DNA of 24,726 bases. Source: Candidatus Parvarchaeota archaeon UBA573. GTDB taxonomy: Archaea > Nanobdellota > Nanobdellia > Parvarchaeales > Parvarchaeaceae. The translations under genes and the position numbers were made by a program. Position 1 is the stretch's first letter, and each line of letters opens with the position of its first letter. Below, piece by piece: positions 23,683 to 24,726 of the stretch. The notes beneath the pieces were generated by a model. It saw only the letters and a list, made by a program, of their open reading frames with translations. It was not told the origin of the DNA and did not search any database. The DNA is taken from positions 1-24,726 of the forward strand of contig DAPE01000002.1 in NCBI GenBank assembly GCA_002502045.1. The letters run 5' to 3'.

Positions 23683-24525
23683 TTACATTTGCATTTTTCT
23701 TTTTTGTTTTACTGCGTTTTTTAGCATATCAGATGTAAAGCCTTCTGGGACTTTTCCATAACTTATAAAGTCATACATTATAAGTCTGAATATGTTTGAA
23801 AGCATTGAAGTTATCATTGCACCTATTGCAGCAATCCCAATTCCTATCAATATAATTGCTGCACCAATAATTAAATTAAAGGAAACAAGAGAGAAGCCAG
23901 CGATTACTGCAAGTATCCCTAAAAATATTATGGCTAATCCATATAAATCTACATAGGCTAACCCTCCGAAGGCTTTGCCAAAGTTTTTAATTATAAACGA
24001 AGAGCTTTCTTTTATTGCCTTTATTGGGCTAAGTTTCTTGTCTAATATAACAGGAACTACAAATAACGTAGCTATGCCTATAGCAAAAGCGACTGCAGCG
24101 CCGAATATAAAGCCGGCTATTCCTCTCATTCTGGACTCAAGTAATCTTATGCCTACAATTATAATTGAATAGAAAAGGCTCCATTCAGCTATAAGTTTTG
24201 TATAGGGTCTTACCTGTTTGAAAGTATCTTTAAAGTCAATTTTTTTACCGCTTGAAAATCCTCTGAAACCTATAAACATTGCCATTATTATATATGTGCT
24301 TGTGAATGTAACAACAAAATAGAATAATATCAGGGCAAGAATAAAATAATAAAAAGAATTTGAACTAACAGCTAAGAACAGAGCTGAAGGCAAAAGTATT
24401 GCTATTATCTCTATAATAACTGCTATCGCAGCTACAAGCGGAAAAACCATAAGTTTCTTATCCTTAAATACTAACTTTCTGGTTGCTTTTCCAAGTTCCC
24501 ATCCTTTTTTAATATTTGAAAACAT
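23683..24525 (-). CDS. Multi-pass membrane protein (DUF6159-like)
   Basis: The 280-residue protein begins MFSNIKKGWELGKATRKLVF, then KDKKLMVFP, followed by about six membrane helices. The motif pattern (a charged N-terminus, KDKxLxxFP, a central PVILDKKLSPIKAIKESSSF, and a late GxVPxGF) is that of a widespread membrane family of unknown function that I associate with DUF6159. The frame extends five codons upstream to a TTG at 24540. A TATA-like ttaaatatttaaa (about 24547-24560) is about 26 bases from the ATG at 24525, which favours the ATG. Function unknown. Confidence 0.75.
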   Translation of the reverse strand: MFSNIKKGWELGKATRKLVFKDKKLMVFPLVAAIAVIIEIIAILLPSALFLAVSSNSFYYFILALILFYFVVTFTSTYIIMAMFIGFRGFSSGKKIDFKDTFKQVRPYTKLIAEWSLFYSIIIVGIRLLESRMRGIAGFIFGAAVAFAIGIATLFVVPVILDKKLSPIKAIKESSSFIIKNFGKAFGGLAYVDLYGLAIIFLGILAVIAGFSLVSFNLIIGAAIILIGIGIAAIGAMITSMLSNIFRLIMYDFISYGKVPEGFTSDMLKNAVKQKRKMQM

Positions 24526-24726
24526 ATCCCAATATAACAAATTAGGTTTAAATATTTAAATATATGTTCTTTAAAAAAGTAAAGTTCTAAAGTTAAATCT
24601 TTCAAAATCGGCAGATAAAAACGATTTTGTATTAAAGTTACCTTATCGAATGATATAAAATAATACCTAAAATACTGTAATATATACCCATTAAAATTCA
24701 CTTGTCTATCTACTGTTGTACAGTAG

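Overview
The window looks like a piece of a small, AT-rich archaeal genome. Most genes have an A/T-rich TATA-like element centred about 25-30 bases before the start codon, which fits leaderless archaeal transcription. There is a class III (archaellin/pilin-type) signal peptide protein, an archaeal-style tRNA without encoded CCA, and archaeal-type NAD kinase, Toprim, DsrE and pyrophosphatase genes. An archaeal genome carrying a single-effector Cas9 with no intact adaptation genes and one repeat-spacer-repeat unit matches, from memory, the published acid-mine-drainage nanoarchaeon ARMAN-4 (Candidatus Parvarchaeum). That assignment is recognition, not a database result.

Layout. 1-2.3 kb: two surface proteins, a partial lectin-like protein and a pilin-anchored YVTN propeller. 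2.3-7.0 kb, minus strand: two small unknown genes, an aldo/keto reductase, a DsrE-like protein, an NAD cluster (intact NAD kinase, a broken NAD synthetase, a truncated and degenerate second NAD kinase) and a small Toprim protein. 7.2-11.3 kb, plus strand: a dipeptide-epimerase-like enolase-superfamily enzyme, a structured non-coding stretch, two unknown genes and a cytosolic M13 metallopeptidase. 11.5-15.0 kb: the CRISPR locus. 15.0-21.8 kb: an accessory stretch of unknown, membrane or surface genes, a Nudix protein and several gene fragments. 21.9-24.5 kb: tRNA-Gln, pyrophosphatase, ferrochelatase and a membrane protein.

CRISPR locus. Reading the bases gives more than the cas9 ORF. A 28-nt anti-repeat lies just upstream of cas9 and is followed by hairpins and a T-run, so this is a tracrRNA candidate on the same strand as the array. 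It overlaps the first 23 codons of the longest cas9 ORF, so the protein probably starts at 11642. Downstream are two 36-nt repeats around one 36-nt spacer. Immediately after them are out-of-frame pieces that read like the N-terminal strand and the Glu-containing helix of Cas1, meaning a decayed cas1. A second fragment at 20086-20271 resembles a Cas1 C-terminal tail. The picture is a type II system that had an adaptation module, lost it, and kept Cas9, tracrRNA and one guide.

How the parts may work together (inference). crRNA and tracrRNA would both be transcribed from the plus strand, pair over about 27 bp and load Cas9, whose RuvC and HNH catalytic residues are all present. With cas1 dead, the single spacer is fixed, so the system is either a frozen one-target defence or a regulator.
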